From: Streptomyces sp. DH41
Lineage (GTDB): Bacteria; Actinomycetota; Actinomycetes; Streptomycetales; Streptomycetaceae
Assembly (NCBI RefSeq): GCF_029813785.1
Contig: NZ_JARVKY010000001.1
Location: 620,001-684,000, forward strand
Direction: 5' to 3'
Length of the DNA: 64,000 nucleotides
Shown here: piece after piece, positions 9,796-18,623 of the stretch
How the letters are laid out: each line of letters opens with the position of its first letter
Position numbering within the stretch: the first letter of the stretch is position 1
Program-made: the position numbers and the translations under genes
Notes under the pieces: model-generated
What the model saw: the letters and a program-made list of their open reading frames with translations, nothing else
Told to the model about the DNA's origin: nothing
The model's database searches: none

Positions 9796-10571
9796 CAGGC
9801 GGGGACGGTCCCCTTGCCCGACTCCAGGGCCTCGAGCGAGTCGATCGCGCCCTCGAGGGTGGTGACCGGGATCAGCCGGAGCCCCTCGGGCAGCTCGGCC
9901 CGCGCGTCGGAGCACTCCGCCTTCGGCACCAGGAAGACGGTGGCGCCGTCCCGCCGCGCGGCCTGCGTCTTCAGCGGCACACCGCCCACGGCGCCGACCT
10001 TGCCGCCGGTGGTGATGGTGCCGGTCCCGGCGACGACCCTGCCACCGGTGAGATCGCCGGCGCCGAGCTTGTCGACGATGCCGAGGGAGAACAGCAGGCC
10101 GGCACTGGGTCCGCCGACATCCTCGAGCCGGAGCTGGACGTCGACGTTCTTCTCGTCGAGCCTCAGGTAGTCGAGTGCGGCAGCGGTCGCCGAGTCCTGC
10201 GACTCCTTCATCTGCTCCTGGTTGTACTCCTCGATCTCGCTCACGTCGTCGCCGCTCGGGTAGACGGCGTCGCGCGGCATCACGGCCCGGTCGGTGTCGA
10301 ACCAGCTGCCGAGCACGTCACCGAGCTGGACATCCGCGTCCGGACCGGTCGCTTCGATCGTGGTCATCCGCAGCTGACCGCTCGTCTCGTGCGTCGGCGC
10401 GCCCTTGATCGTGATCACCGGGGCGCCCTGACTCTTCCCCAGCACATCGGCCGTCAGTCCCGGCTGCGCCACGGAGAACGGCAACGGCGCGAACACGGCG
10501 GTCGCGAGCAGCGCCACGACGGGAAGGCCGCAGACGGCGAGGAACTGGGGACGCGTGAGACGAGAGAGCAC
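9792..10571 (-). CDS. Lon-like (S16) serine protease, YlbL/LonC type without PDZ domain
   Basis: A 259-residue protein with one N-terminal hydrophobic anchor (about 12-35, FLAVCGLPVVALLATAVFAPLP), so the rest is probably extracytoplasmic. The C-terminal S16 domain has the Ser-Lys dyad motifs: VGGPSAGLLFSLGIVD (catalytic Ser) and GVPLKTQAARRDGA (catalytic Lys), plus AGTGTITTGGKVG. Relatives are usually about 340-370 residues with a PDZ domain between the N-terminal region and the protease core. Here SATAAALDYL leads almost directly into VDVQLRLEDVGGPSAG, so the PDZ module is absent. The start is GTG 10571, without a strong ribosome binding site. The cellular target is unknown. Confidence 0.85.
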   Translation of the reverse strand: MLSRLTRPQFLAVCGLPVVALLATAVFAPLPFSVAQPGLTADVLGKSQGAPVITIKGAPTHETSGQLRMTTIEATGPDADVQLGDVLGSWFDTDRAVMPRDAVYPSGDDVSEIEEYNQEQMKESQDSATAAALDYLRLDEKNVDVQLRLEDVGGPSAGLLFSLGIVDKLGAGDLTGGRVVAGTGTITTGGKVGAVGGVPLKTQAARRDGATVFLVPKAECSDARAELPEGLRLIPVTTLEGAIDSLEALESGKGTVPAC

Positions 10572-10851
10572 GGGGTCAATCTAACGTGAGAGCGCCGCCG
10601 CGCAGGGTGGCGGGCAGCCGCGGTGACCGCGCCGCGAGCCGCCGCACTGCGGGAACCCCGCGTCGGCGCGGGCCGCGGGGGCGTCGCGCGGACCGGCACC
10701 GCGGGGAGCCTCCCAGGCCGTTCGGGCACTCGGGGAGGCACGACCGCCCGCAGCCGGCGCGGCCAGGGGGTGTCGTTTGGGTCTTGCCGGGGTCGCGGGG
10801 CCGACCGCGAGGCGCCGTTGCCTGGAGCCGACCTGATCCGAACGGCACCCC
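10572..10851. other. Intergenic region, no gene recognised
   Basis: 280 bp between the Lon-like protease start and the IclR-family stop, both on the minus strand. The overlapping open frames have Arg/Pro/Gly-rich products with no similarity I recognise. It should contain the protease promoter and perhaps the regulator's terminator; I see no clear hairpin. Confidence 0.4.
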
Positions 10852-11517
10852 CTAGCGCAGCGCCTCCGCCACCTCCCGGGCCGCGTCCATCACACGTGTC
10901 CCCACCCGTTCCGGCACCACCTCGGACAGCATCACCACGCCGACGCTGCCCTCCACCCCCGTCACCCCGAGCAGCGGCGCGGCCGCGCCGCAGGCGCCGG
11001 CCTCCAGCTCCCCGTGGGTCAGGGTGTAGCCGGGCCCGTCCAGCACCTCACCGGCGGGCTGCGGCTGCGGCTGCTGTCGGGCGGAGAGGATCGCCTTGCC
11101 CGCGGCACCCCGTTCCAGCGGGTGCCGGAACCCCGCCCGATAGGCCACGTGGTAGTCCGTCCAGGTCGGTTCGACGACGGCCACGGCCAGCGCCTCCGCC
11201 CCGTCCACCAGCGTCAGATGGGCGGTCGCCCCGATGTCCTCGGCCAGCGAGCGCAGCGCCGGCATCGCCGCCTCGCGCACCAGCGGATGCACCTGGCGGC
11301 CGAGTCCCAGCACCCCGAGCCCGACCCGGGCACGGCCGCCCAGGTCGCGGCGTACGAGTGCGTGCTGCTCCAGCGTGGCGAGCAACCGGTACACGACGGT
11401 CCGGTTCACGCCCAGTTTGTGGGACAGCTCGGTGACGGTCAGCCCGTGGTCCGTGTCGGCCAGCAGTTTGAGGACGCGCAGTCCCCGGTCGAGCGTCTGA
11501 GAGGTCTCCGCGGTCAC
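10852..11517 (-). CDS. IclR family transcriptional regulator
   Basis: A 221-residue regulator with an N-terminal winged HTH (about 5-65: SQTLDRGLRVLKLLAD, LTVTELSHKLGVNRTVVYRLLATLEQH) and a C-terminal IclR effector domain with a GAF-like fold (AHLTLVDGAEALAVAVVEPT, HPLERGAAGKAILSA). I place the start at GTG 11517, which has AAGGAG 8 nt upstream; GTG 11526 lies on top of that element. It is monocistronic. Neither neighbour gives a clear catabolic target, so the ligand is unknown. Confidence 0.9.
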   Translation of the reverse strand: MTAETSQTLDRGLRVLKLLADTDHGLTVTELSHKLGVNRTVVYRLLATLEQHALVRRDLGGRARVGLGVLGLGRQVHPLVREAAMPALRSLAEDIGATAHLTLVDGAEALAVAVVEPTWTDYHVAYRAGFRHPLERGAAGKAILSARQQPQPQPAGEVLDGPGYTLTHGELEAGACGAAAPLLGVTGVEGSVGVVMLSEVVPERVGTRVMDAAREVAEALR

Positions 11518-11814
11518 GACGCCCACTCCTTAGTGGTGAGGTCGGCGGCCCTTCACGATGCGTGCGTCAAAGAGTCCCGTCCAAGACGCGCTCAGAGGCC
11601 GCCGATCGGCTGACGGGCCGGTGTGCCCGGGCCCAGTCGCTTCACGGCTGCGCTCCGCGGCGGCGCTGCCACGGGGCGTGTGCGTAGCGGGACAGTAGCG
11701 ACCTGGTTCGCTCAGCGGAAGGCTCCGTCCAGAATCCGGGCGGCGACCGGTATGGACTACCTGTGTTTGTCCCGATACGTACAGCGCACGCGCCTACCGT
11801 CCGCGCCCCGCCCG
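11518..11814. other. Intergenic region upstream of IclR gene
   Basis: 297 bp between the IclR start and the helicase stop, both on the minus strand. It holds the IclR ribosome binding site and presumably its promoter. I see no convincing gene, hairpin or repeat. Confidence 0.4.
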
Positions 11815-13611
11815 TCACTTCATGCGGGTGGCCCACTCCTGCATCTTGGCGACGCGCTGGCGCAGTTGCCCGGCGGTGGCCTCGGCGCTGGGCGGGCCGC
11901 CGCACACCCGGCGCAGCTCGGTGTGGATCACGCCGTGCGGCTTGCCGCTCTGGTGGACGTAGGCGGAGACCATGGTGTTGAGCTGCTTGCGCAGCTCCAT
12001 CAGCTCCTTGTGCGAGACCACCGGCCGCCGCTCGGCGGGCAGTTCGACCAGGTCGGCCTCATCGTCGGGCTTCTTGCGGCTGTGCGCGATCTGCCGGGCC
12101 TGCCGCTTCTGGAGCAGGAGTTGCACCTGGTCGGGCTCCAACAGGCCCGGGATGCCGAGGTAGTCCTGCTCCTCCTCGCTGCCCGGGTGGGCCTGCATGC
12201 CGAACTCGGCACCGTTGTACATGACCCGGTCGAAGGTGGCCTCGGACTCCAGCGCCTCGAAGGAGAACTGCTCCTGTTCGCCGGTGTCCTCGTCCTGCTC
12301 CCGGTTGGCCTCGTCCATCTCCTTCTCGGACTCGGCGTAGGGGTCCTCCTCGCCCTCCTTCTTGGGCTTGTCGAGGACGTGGTCGCGCTCCCGCTCCATC
12401 TCGTTGGCGAAGGTGAGCAGGTCGGGCACGGTGGGCAGGAAGACGGAGGCGGTCTCGCCACGCCGCCTGGACCGTACGAAACGGCCGACGGCCTGGGCGA
12501 AGAAGAGCGGGGTGGAGATGGTGGTGGCGTAGACGCCGACCGCGAGGCGGGGCACGTCGACGCCCTCGGACACCATGCGGACGGCGACCATCCACCGGTC
12601 GGTGCCCTGACTGAACGTGTCGATGTTCTTGGAGGCGCCGGTGTCGTCGGAGAGCACGACGGTGGCCTTGTTGCCGGTGATCTCGCGGATCAGCTTGGCG
12701 TAGGCGCGGGCGGAGTCCTGGTCGGCGGCGATGACGAGGGCGCCGGCGTCCGGGATGGCCTTCCTGACCTCGGTGAGCCGCTGGTCGGCGGCGCGCAGCA
12801 CGGCGGGCATCCACTCGCCGCGCGGGTCGAGGGCGGTGCGCCAGGCCTGGCTGACGGCGTCCTTGGTCATGGGTTCGCCGAGCCGGGCGGCGATCTCGTC
12901 GCCGGCCTTGGTGCGCCAGCGCATGTTGCCGCTGTAGCTCATGAAGATGACCGGGCGCACGACGTTGTCGGCGAGCGCCGAGCCGTAGCCGTAGGTGTAG
13001 TCGGCGGCGGAGCGGCGGATGCCGTCGTTGCCCTCCTCGTACGCGACGAAGGGAATCGGGTTGGTGTCCGACCGGAAGGGCGTACCGGTCAGCGCGAGGC
13101 GTCGCGTGGCCGGCTCGAACGCCTCCAGGCAGGCCTCGCCCCAGGACTTCGAGTCGCCGGCGTGGTGGATCTCGTCGAGGATGACGAGGGTCTTGCGCTG
13201 CTCGACGCGGTTGCGGTGCAGCATGGGGCGGACGCCGACGCCCGCATAGGTGATGGCGATGCCGTGGTACTCGCGGCTGAGCGGCCCCGCGCTGTACTCG
13301 GGGTCGAGCTTGATCCCTATCCGGGCCGCCGCCTCCGCCCACTGCTTCTTCAGGTGCTCGGTCGGCGCGACGACGGTCACCTGCTGCACGACGTGGTGGT
13401 GCAGCAGCCAGGACGCGAGTGTCAGGGCGAACGTCGTCTTGCCGGCGCCCGGGGTGGCGACCGCCAGGAAGTCCCGGGGCTGCTCCTGGAGGTACTTCTC
13501 CATCGCCCCTTCCTGCCAGGCCCGCAGCTTGCTGGCGGTGCCCCACGGGGCACGGCCGGGGAAGGCCGGGGACAGGTGGTGCGAGGTGCTGGGGCTGGCG
13601 GTGGTAGTCAC
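11815..13611 (-). CDS. DEAD/DEAH-box SF2 helicase
   Basis: A 598-residue superfamily 2 helicase/translocase related to the type III restriction Res fold. RecA domain 1 has Walker A VATPGAGKTTFALTLA (about 51-66), motif Ia VVAPTEHLKKQW, DEAH-like box VILDEIHHAGD, and motif III ALTGTPFRSD. RecA domain 2 contains MVSEGVDVPRLAVGVYAT and AQAVGRFVRSRR (motif VI). An acidic Glu-rich segment (about 400-440) and a basic C-terminus follow. GTG 13611 has GGAG close upstream. No methylase or nuclease gene lies next to it, so this is not a restriction locus; it looks like a housekeeping actinobacterial helicase of unknown duty. Confidence 0.88.
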   Translation of the reverse strand: MTTTASPSTSHHLSPAFPGRAPWGTASKLRAWQEGAMEKYLQEQPRDFLAVATPGAGKTTFALTLASWLLHHHVVQQVTVVAPTEHLKKQWAEAAARIGIKLDPEYSAGPLSREYHGIAITYAGVGVRPMLHRNRVEQRKTLVILDEIHHAGDSKSWGEACLEAFEPATRRLALTGTPFRSDTNPIPFVAYEEGNDGIRRSAADYTYGYGSALADNVVRPVIFMSYSGNMRWRTKAGDEIAARLGEPMTKDAVSQAWRTALDPRGEWMPAVLRAADQRLTEVRKAIPDAGALVIAADQDSARAYAKLIREITGNKATVVLSDDTGASKNIDTFSQGTDRWMVAVRMVSEGVDVPRLAVGVYATTISTPLFFAQAVGRFVRSRRRGETASVFLPTVPDLLTFANEMERERDHVLDKPKKEGEEDPYAESEKEMDEANREQDEDTGEQEQFSFEALESEATFDRVMYNGAEFGMQAHPGSEEEQDYLGIPGLLEPDQVQLLLQKRQARQIAHSRKKPDDEADLVELPAERRPVVSHKELMELRKQLNTMVSAYVHQSGKPHGVIHTELRRVCGGPPSAEATAGQLRQRVAKMQEWATRMK

Positions 13612-13802
13612 GGTCTCCGAAGGGGGTAGAGCGGCTCGGCCACGTATGACAACCGGGCCACCCTACCGGCGTCCCGACGCGATCGACGCGCCCGCCGGGG
13701 CGGGTCACCCCCGGGTGGGACGGACGTCACAGCCGCCCCGGACGCCCCGCGATCCTCACGGCGGCCACGGTTCGCGGGCCGGGGTCGACCGCTCCGCTTC
13801 CG

Positions 13803-15305
13803 CTACCGCTCCCGTATCCGCGTGGCCACCCACGCCCCCACCAGCGCCACCGCCGCCATCGGCAGGAAGACCGCCGCGAAGGCCGCCGGGTGCGAACCGC
13901 CGGCGGCGTCCGTGGCCGCGTGGCTGACCGTGCCGCCGCCGAGGGCGGCGAAGGCCGCGCCACCGGCGGACAGCAGGATGACGTTGGAGAGGCCGTCGGA
14001 TATCTGGAGCGCGGCGGAGTTGGTGCCGGCCTCCTCGGGGGCGGAGAGCTTGAGCAGGAGCACGCTGGTGGAGGAGATCACCAGGCCCATCCCGAAGCAG
14101 CCGAAGGCCCAGGCCACGGCCACGGTCCAGGCGGGCACGGCGTCGATCAGCACGCTGGGCGCCGTGGCGATGGCCGCCGCCACCAGGGTCATGCCGAGGG
14201 CCATCAGGCGCTCGCGGTGGGGTTCCAGGCCCGGCCGGGACTGGAGCCAGGAGCCCGCCGCCCAGGTCGCGCCGCCCGCCGCCAGCGAGAGACCGGCCAG
14301 CGTGGGGCTGAGCCCGCGCTGTGTGACCAGCATCAGCGGTACGAAGGACTCGGCCGCGATGAAGGAGCCCGCGGCGACGCCGCGCAGCAGGACGACGGAG
14401 GGCAGTCCGCGCACCGCCCGGTAGGTGCCGCGCGGCAGCAGCCCGAGGACGGCCGGGACGAGCAACGACACTCCCACCGCGCCGGGCAGCAGCGAGGCCG
14501 GGCGCAGGTCCTGGGCGGCGTACTGGAGCAGGCCGGCGCCCAGGGAGATGGCGAGGGCGAGGCGGATGCGGCGGCCGTCGAAGGAGGCGGGCGCCGCGTC
14601 CGCCCCTCCCACGGCGCCGGACGCGCGGCTGCGTATCTGCGGCAGCGCGAGTGCCAGCGGGAAGACGACCAGCACCGGGATGCCGACGAACACCCAGCGC
14701 CAGCCGAGGTGCTCGGTCACCGCGCCGGACGCCAGGGGACCGACGATCGACGGGACGACCCAGCCCGCCGCGAACGCCGCCATGATCGCGGGCCGCAGCC
14801 GCTCGGGGTAGGCCCGCCCGACGACGACGTACAGGGCGACGATCACCAGTCCGCCGCCGAGCCCCTGCACGGCCCGCCCGAGGATGAACAGCCACATCGT
14901 CCCGGCCGTCCCGGACAGCACCAGCCCGACCGCGAAGGACGCGATGCCGCAGGTCAGCGGCGCCAGCGGGCCCCGCCGGTCCGACCATTGGCCGGAGAGC
15001 ACCATCCCGAACAGGCTCGTCGTGAAGTACCCCGAGAACGCGAACGCGTACAGCGACACCCCGTCCAACTCCCGCGCCGCGACCGGCATGGCCGTGCCGA
15101 CCGCCGTCGCCTCGAAGGCGATCAGCACGACGACGGAGACGATGCCGATGCTCAGCGCCCGGTAGGCACGGCTCAGCACGGTCTCGGCGGGGGCGGCGGG
15201 GGCGGTGGACGCGGCGGGAGTGGTGGGAGAGGTGGGAGAGGTGGGGCCGGCGGCGGTCGCAGCGGGGTCGGCGACATCGGTGTCGCGGGGCTCAGGGGCG
15301 GTCAT
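13803..15305 (-). CDS. MFS transporter, drug-exporter type (DHA2-like)
   Basis: A 500-residue multipass membrane protein with about 12-14 hydrophobic segments. The cytoplasmic N-terminus (about 50 residues) is Pro/Thr/Ala-rich. Motif A between helices 2 and 3 is recognisable as GQWSDRRGPLAPL, and LGRAVQGLGGGLVIVALYVVVG resembles motif C-type glycine packing. ATG 15305 (MTAPEPRD) is chosen over an Arg-rich extension to 15422. The family exports drugs or metabolites by proton antiport; the substrate is not predictable. No regulator is adjacent. Confidence 0.88.
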   Translation of the reverse strand: MTAPEPRDTDVADPAATAAGPTSPTSPTTPAASTAPAAPAETVLSRAYRALSIGIVSVVVLIAFEATAVGTAMPVAARELDGVSLYAFAFSGYFTTSLFGMVLSGQWSDRRGPLAPLTCGIASFAVGLVLSGTAGTMWLFILGRAVQGLGGGLVIVALYVVVGRAYPERLRPAIMAAFAAGWVVPSIVGPLASGAVTEHLGWRWVFVGIPVLVVFPLALALPQIRSRASGAVGGADAAPASFDGRRIRLALAISLGAGLLQYAAQDLRPASLLPGAVGVSLLVPAVLGLLPRGTYRAVRGLPSVVLLRGVAAGSFIAAESFVPLMLVTQRGLSPTLAGLSLAAGGATWAAGSWLQSRPGLEPHRERLMALGMTLVAAAIATAPSVLIDAVPAWTVAVAWAFGCFGMGLVISSTSVLLLKLSAPEEAGTNSAALQISDGLSNVILLSAGGAAFAALGGGTVSHAATDAAGGSHPAAFAAVFLPMAAVALVGAWVATRIRER

Positions 15306-15450
15306 GGTCGTCAGAGTAAGGGGCGAAGTCGGCGTTGGCCCCTGTCGGGAGGGGGTACGGGACCGGGACCTTGGTCGTACGACCACCGGTCCCCGGCCCC
15401 CCTCCACGGTGCCCCCCTCCACGGTGCGCTCCGCTCGCGGCTCGCGGGAG

Positions 15451-15906
15451 TCACGCCGGTGCGGTCCCCGCCCCGGTCTCCGGCGGCGCCGTGCGGCGCA
15501 GGGCCCAGAGGGTGAGGGCGAGGGCGGAGACGTCCGACACCAGGGGGCGGAGGGTGCCGTCGGGCGCGCTCCAGGTCAGGACGGCGCCCGTCGTACCGTC
15601 GACGACCACGTGGTCGTCGTCCGCCAGCCGGCCCAGGCGTACGAGGGCGTCGGCGCGGTCGGGGAGCCGGTGCTCGGGGAACTCCTCGCACCACTCGGCC
15701 ACCGTCGGCAGCGCCTGCGGCAGGTCGGCCTGGTCCAGCCGGAAGGGGTGGGCGTCCTCGGGCAGGCCGGTCTCGCGCAGGAAGCGGCGGGTGGGCTCGT
15801 GCCCGAGGGTGCCCGGGAAGTCGAGGTCCTCGAAGCGCGTCACCCCGCCCCGGCCGAACTCCCGGTCCAGGAACCGGGCCGGGAAAGCCGGGGCCCGTCC
15901 CGGCAC
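15451..15906 (-). CDS. SUKH-4-like immunity/accessory protein, start uncertain
   Basis: About 151 residues from GTG 15906. The block RFLDREFGRGGVTRFEDLDFPGT, EPTRRFLRETGLPED and the C-terminal DDHVVVDGTTGAVLTWSAPDG resemble Streptomyces SUKH-4 proteins, which often sit beside deaminase-like toxins as immunity proteins or inside larger polymorphic toxin loci. A longer reading to ATG 16159 (good GGGGGAG upstream) would add a Thr/Ser/Trp-rich stretch that does not look like the family. No toxin gene is recognisable next to it. Family assignment is by eye from residue pattern and is moderate. Confidence 0.55.
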   Translation of the reverse strand: MPGRAPAFPARFLDREFGRGGVTRFEDLDFPGTLGHEPTRRFLRETGLPEDAHPFRLDQADLPQALPTVAEWCEEFPEHRLPDRADALVRLGRLADDDHVVVDGTTGAVLTWSAPDGTLRPLVSDVSALALTLWALRRTAPPETGAGTAPA

Positions 15907-16304
15907 CGTGGGGCGGCCCGCCGTCAGGAAAAGACACCACAGCAGCGCGGACGTCCTCCACAGGGACGGTCTCTCGCACACCCCACGCGACCACCGGGAG
16001 GCGCCGCGCGTCCACGACGGGTCCTCCCCCGACGTGGTGAGACGCACCCACGTCACCAGCGACGGCACCGCCTGGGCGGCCGTCGCCGGAGCCGTCCCCG
16101 CCGAGCACACCATGGTCGTCGTCCCGCTCGTGGCCACGCGCATCGTCTCCCCCGAGAGTGTGTGTCCGCCCGTACGCGGACGGCCGCCGTTCGCACTCCT
16201 GCGGAGACTACGCGCCACCACTGACAACGCCCCTGCGTGCGGAACCCGTTCGCCCGGTAGGACGCACCGGCCCCCTCGCACGTTGCCTCACGCGCGCGGG
16301 AGGC
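15907..16304. other. Unassigned 398-bp stretch with competing open frames
   Basis: Between the SUKH-4-like gene and the molybdo-enzyme stop. A minus frame (ATG 16159, GGGGGAG upstream) and a plus frame through about 15950-16165 both stay open with high third-position GC. The plus frame reads a plausible segment (VTSDGTAWAAVAGAVPAEH, then TMVVVPLVATRIVSPES) but lacks a convincing start. I cannot decide which, if either, is coding; it may be gene remnant. Confidence 0.3.
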
Positions 16305-18623
16305 TCAGTTGCCGGTCACCACCGCGGCCTGCGGCCGGATCGGGAGCCGGTTCACCGGGCGTCCCGTGGCCGCGCGCACGGCCGAGGCGACGGCCGCCGG
16401 GGAGGCCACCACGGGCACCGCGCTGACCGCCTTCGCGCCGAACGGGGCGACCACGTCGCGTTCCTCGACGAGCTTCACGATCCGGATGTCCGGGGTGTCC
16501 AGCGCGGTGGGCAGGGCGTAGCCGGTCAGGTCGGGATGGCGGATCAGGCCGCGCGGGGTGCGCAGGTTCTCCGTGAGCGCGATGCCGACGCCCTGGGTCA
16601 CGCCCGCCTCGATCCGGGCGGTCAGCTGCGCCGGGTTCAGCACCCGGCCCACGTCCTGCGCGACGGCCAGTTCCACGACCCGTACCGAGCCGATCTCGAC
16701 GTCGACGTCCACCACCGCGCGGATCGCGCAGAAGGCCATGCCGACGAAGGCGTCGCCCTGGCCGGCCTCGTCCAGCGGCTCGGTCGGGTGCGGGCGGCAC
16801 TGGGCGGTGGCCCACAGCTCCTTGCCGTCCAGCGCCTCGGCGACCGTGGTCGACAGCACGCCGTCGTACGAGGTGATCTTGCCGTCGGCGATCTGGAGCA
16901 GCTCGGTCGACATCCCGAACTGGTGCGCCAGCGGCTGGAGGAGCTGGGTGCGGACCATCTTGGCCGCCCGTTCCACCGCGCCGCCCGAGACCCAGGTGTG
17001 ACGGCCCCGGCAGCCCGCGCCGGCCGGCGGCTGGTCGGTGTCGACGGGCGCCACCTGCACCTCGTCGACGCCGAGGGTGTCCTGGACGATCTGCCGGGCC
17101 AGGGTGGAGAAGCCCTGCCCGGTCTCGACCGCCGCGCACAGCACCGTCGCCACACCGTCCTGGACCTTCACGGTGGCCGTGGAGACCTCGTCCGCGCCCT
17201 CCGCGCCGAGCATGTGCACCATGCCGATGCCGTAGCCCACGCCCCGGCGCACCGCGCCCGGTTCGCCCGCGCCCTCGGGACCGCCGGGCAGCAGCCATTC
17301 GTCCTCGGGCGTGTCCTTGGGCAGGGCGGGGAGGGGGAAGTCGCGTACGGCCTGGAGGAGTTCGGCGACCGGCGCCGGGCAGGTGACCGTCTGGCCGGTG
17401 GGGAGCACGTCGCCGGTGGCCAGTACGTTGCGCAGCCGGACCTCGGCCGGGTCCAGACCGAGCTTCTTGGCGACCTTGTCCATCTGCGCCTCGTACGCGG
17501 CGCAGACCTGCATGGCGCCCTCGCCGCGCACGTGGCCGGAGGGTGGGTTGTTGGTGCGCACGGCCCAGCCCTCGATGAAGGCGTTGGGGACGACGTACGG
17601 GCCGCAGGCGAAGGCCACCGCGGCGGCCAGGGCCTCCGAGGAGGTGTCGGCGTAGGCGCCCGCGTCGAGCAGGATCTGCGCCTCGACCTTCACCACCCGG
17701 CCCTCGGCGTCCGCGTGGTGGCGGTAGCGGAGCAGGGTGGGGTGCCGGTGGACGTGGCCGAGGAAGGACTCCTCGCGCGTGGCGGTCAGTTTCACCGGGC
17801 AGCCGGTCCTCAGGGCCAGCAGGCCGAGCGGCAGCTGGAAGCCCTGGTCCTCGCGGTCGGCGGTGGCGCCGGGCACCCCGGTGACGACGATCTTCACCTG
17901 TTCGGGTGTCAGGCCGTAGCAGGACGCGGCCGTGTCGCGGTCGGCGTGCGGGTCGGTGGAGGCCAGGTACAGCTCCACGCCCCCGTCGGGGCGCGGTACG
18001 GCCAGGCCCGCCTCGGCTCCTATGGGCGCCGGGTCCTGGCGGCCGATGCGGTACAGGCCCTCGACGACGACCTCGCCGACCGCCTCGGGGTCGCCGTGCC
18101 GCAGCGGGATGTGCCGGATCAGGTTGCCGTCGGGGTGCAGCGGTTCGGCCTCGAAGGCCTGCTCCGGGTCGGTCACCGGGTCGAGCGCCTCGTACTCCAC
18201 GATGACGGCGGCGGCGGCCATCCGCGCGGTGTCCGGGTGGTCGGCGGCGACGGCGGCGATGGGCTCGCCGTGGTGGCGGACCACCTCGGAGGCGAACACC
18301 GGGCGGTCGGCCCGGGCGCCGCGCCCGTGCAGCGGGGCGCCGGGTACGTCCTCGTGCGTGACGACCGCCCGTACGCCGGGCATCTCGCGCGCGTGGGTGG
18401 TGTCGATGGACACGATGCGCGCGTGCGGGTGCGGCGAGCGCAGGACGGCCGCCCACAGCAGGCCCTCGGCCCACAGGTCGGCGGCGTACGGGAAGGTGCC
18501 CTCCGTCTTCGCGCGGGCGTCGGCGGGCGGCAGGGACGCGCCCAGGCCGTGCGGGATCGGCTCGGGGGCGGGAGCCGCCTCAGTGGTTCCCGCGGCCTCC
18601 GCGGTCGCGGCGTCGTTGCTCAC
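16305..18623 (-). CDS. Xanthine dehydrogenase-family molybdenum-binding subunit, divergent
   Basis: A 772-residue large subunit of the xanthine/CO/aldehyde dehydrogenase family. The N-terminal a/b-hammerhead domain reads AKTEGTFPYAADLWAEGLLWAAVLRSPHPHA, and the Mo-cofactor domains include AAVETGQGFSTLARQIVQDTLG, DAGAYADTS, and VRGEGAMQ. Two active-site motifs are altered. The usual GGGFGGK region reads PGATADREDQGFQ, and the usual KGVGEP/KAVGEP segment with the catalytic Glu reads KAVSAVP (residues 731-737), with Ala735 where Glu is expected. GTG 18623 follows GGAGG and overlaps the iron-sulfur gene stop by 4 nt. Substrate unknown; catalytic competence is doubtful. Confidence 0.85.
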   Translation of the reverse strand: MSNDAATAEAAGTTEAAPAPEPIPHGLGASLPPADARAKTEGTFPYAADLWAEGLLWAAVLRSPHPHARIVSIDTTHAREMPGVRAVVTHEDVPGAPLHGRGARADRPVFASEVVRHHGEPIAAVAADHPDTARMAAAAVIVEYEALDPVTDPEQAFEAEPLHPDGNLIRHIPLRHGDPEAVGEVVVEGLYRIGRQDPAPIGAEAGLAVPRPDGGVELYLASTDPHADRDTAASCYGLTPEQVKIVVTGVPGATADREDQGFQLPLGLLALRTGCPVKLTATREESFLGHVHRHPTLLRYRHHADAEGRVVKVEAQILLDAGAYADTSSEALAAAVAFACGPYVVPNAFIEGWAVRTNNPPSGHVRGEGAMQVCAAYEAQMDKVAKKLGLDPAEVRLRNVLATGDVLPTGQTVTCPAPVAELLQAVRDFPLPALPKDTPEDEWLLPGGPEGAGEPGAVRRGVGYGIGMVHMLGAEGADEVSTATVKVQDGVATVLCAAVETGQGFSTLARQIVQDTLGVDEVQVAPVDTDQPPAGAGCRGRHTWVSGGAVERAAKMVRTQLLQPLAHQFGMSTELLQIADGKITSYDGVLSTTVAEALDGKELWATAQCRPHPTEPLDEAGQGDAFVGMAFCAIRAVVDVDVEIGSVRVVELAVAQDVGRVLNPAQLTARIEAGVTQGVGIALTENLRTPRGLIRHPDLTGYALPTALDTPDIRIVKLVEERDVVAPFGAKAVSAVPVVASPAAVASAVRAATGRPVNRLPIRPQAAVVTGN

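Noticed and set aside
11815..13611. Restriction or phage-defence helicase locus
   Set aside because: The helicase resembles Res-type proteins, but flanking genes are an IclR regulator and an MFS exporter; no nuclease, methylase or other defence partner is visible.
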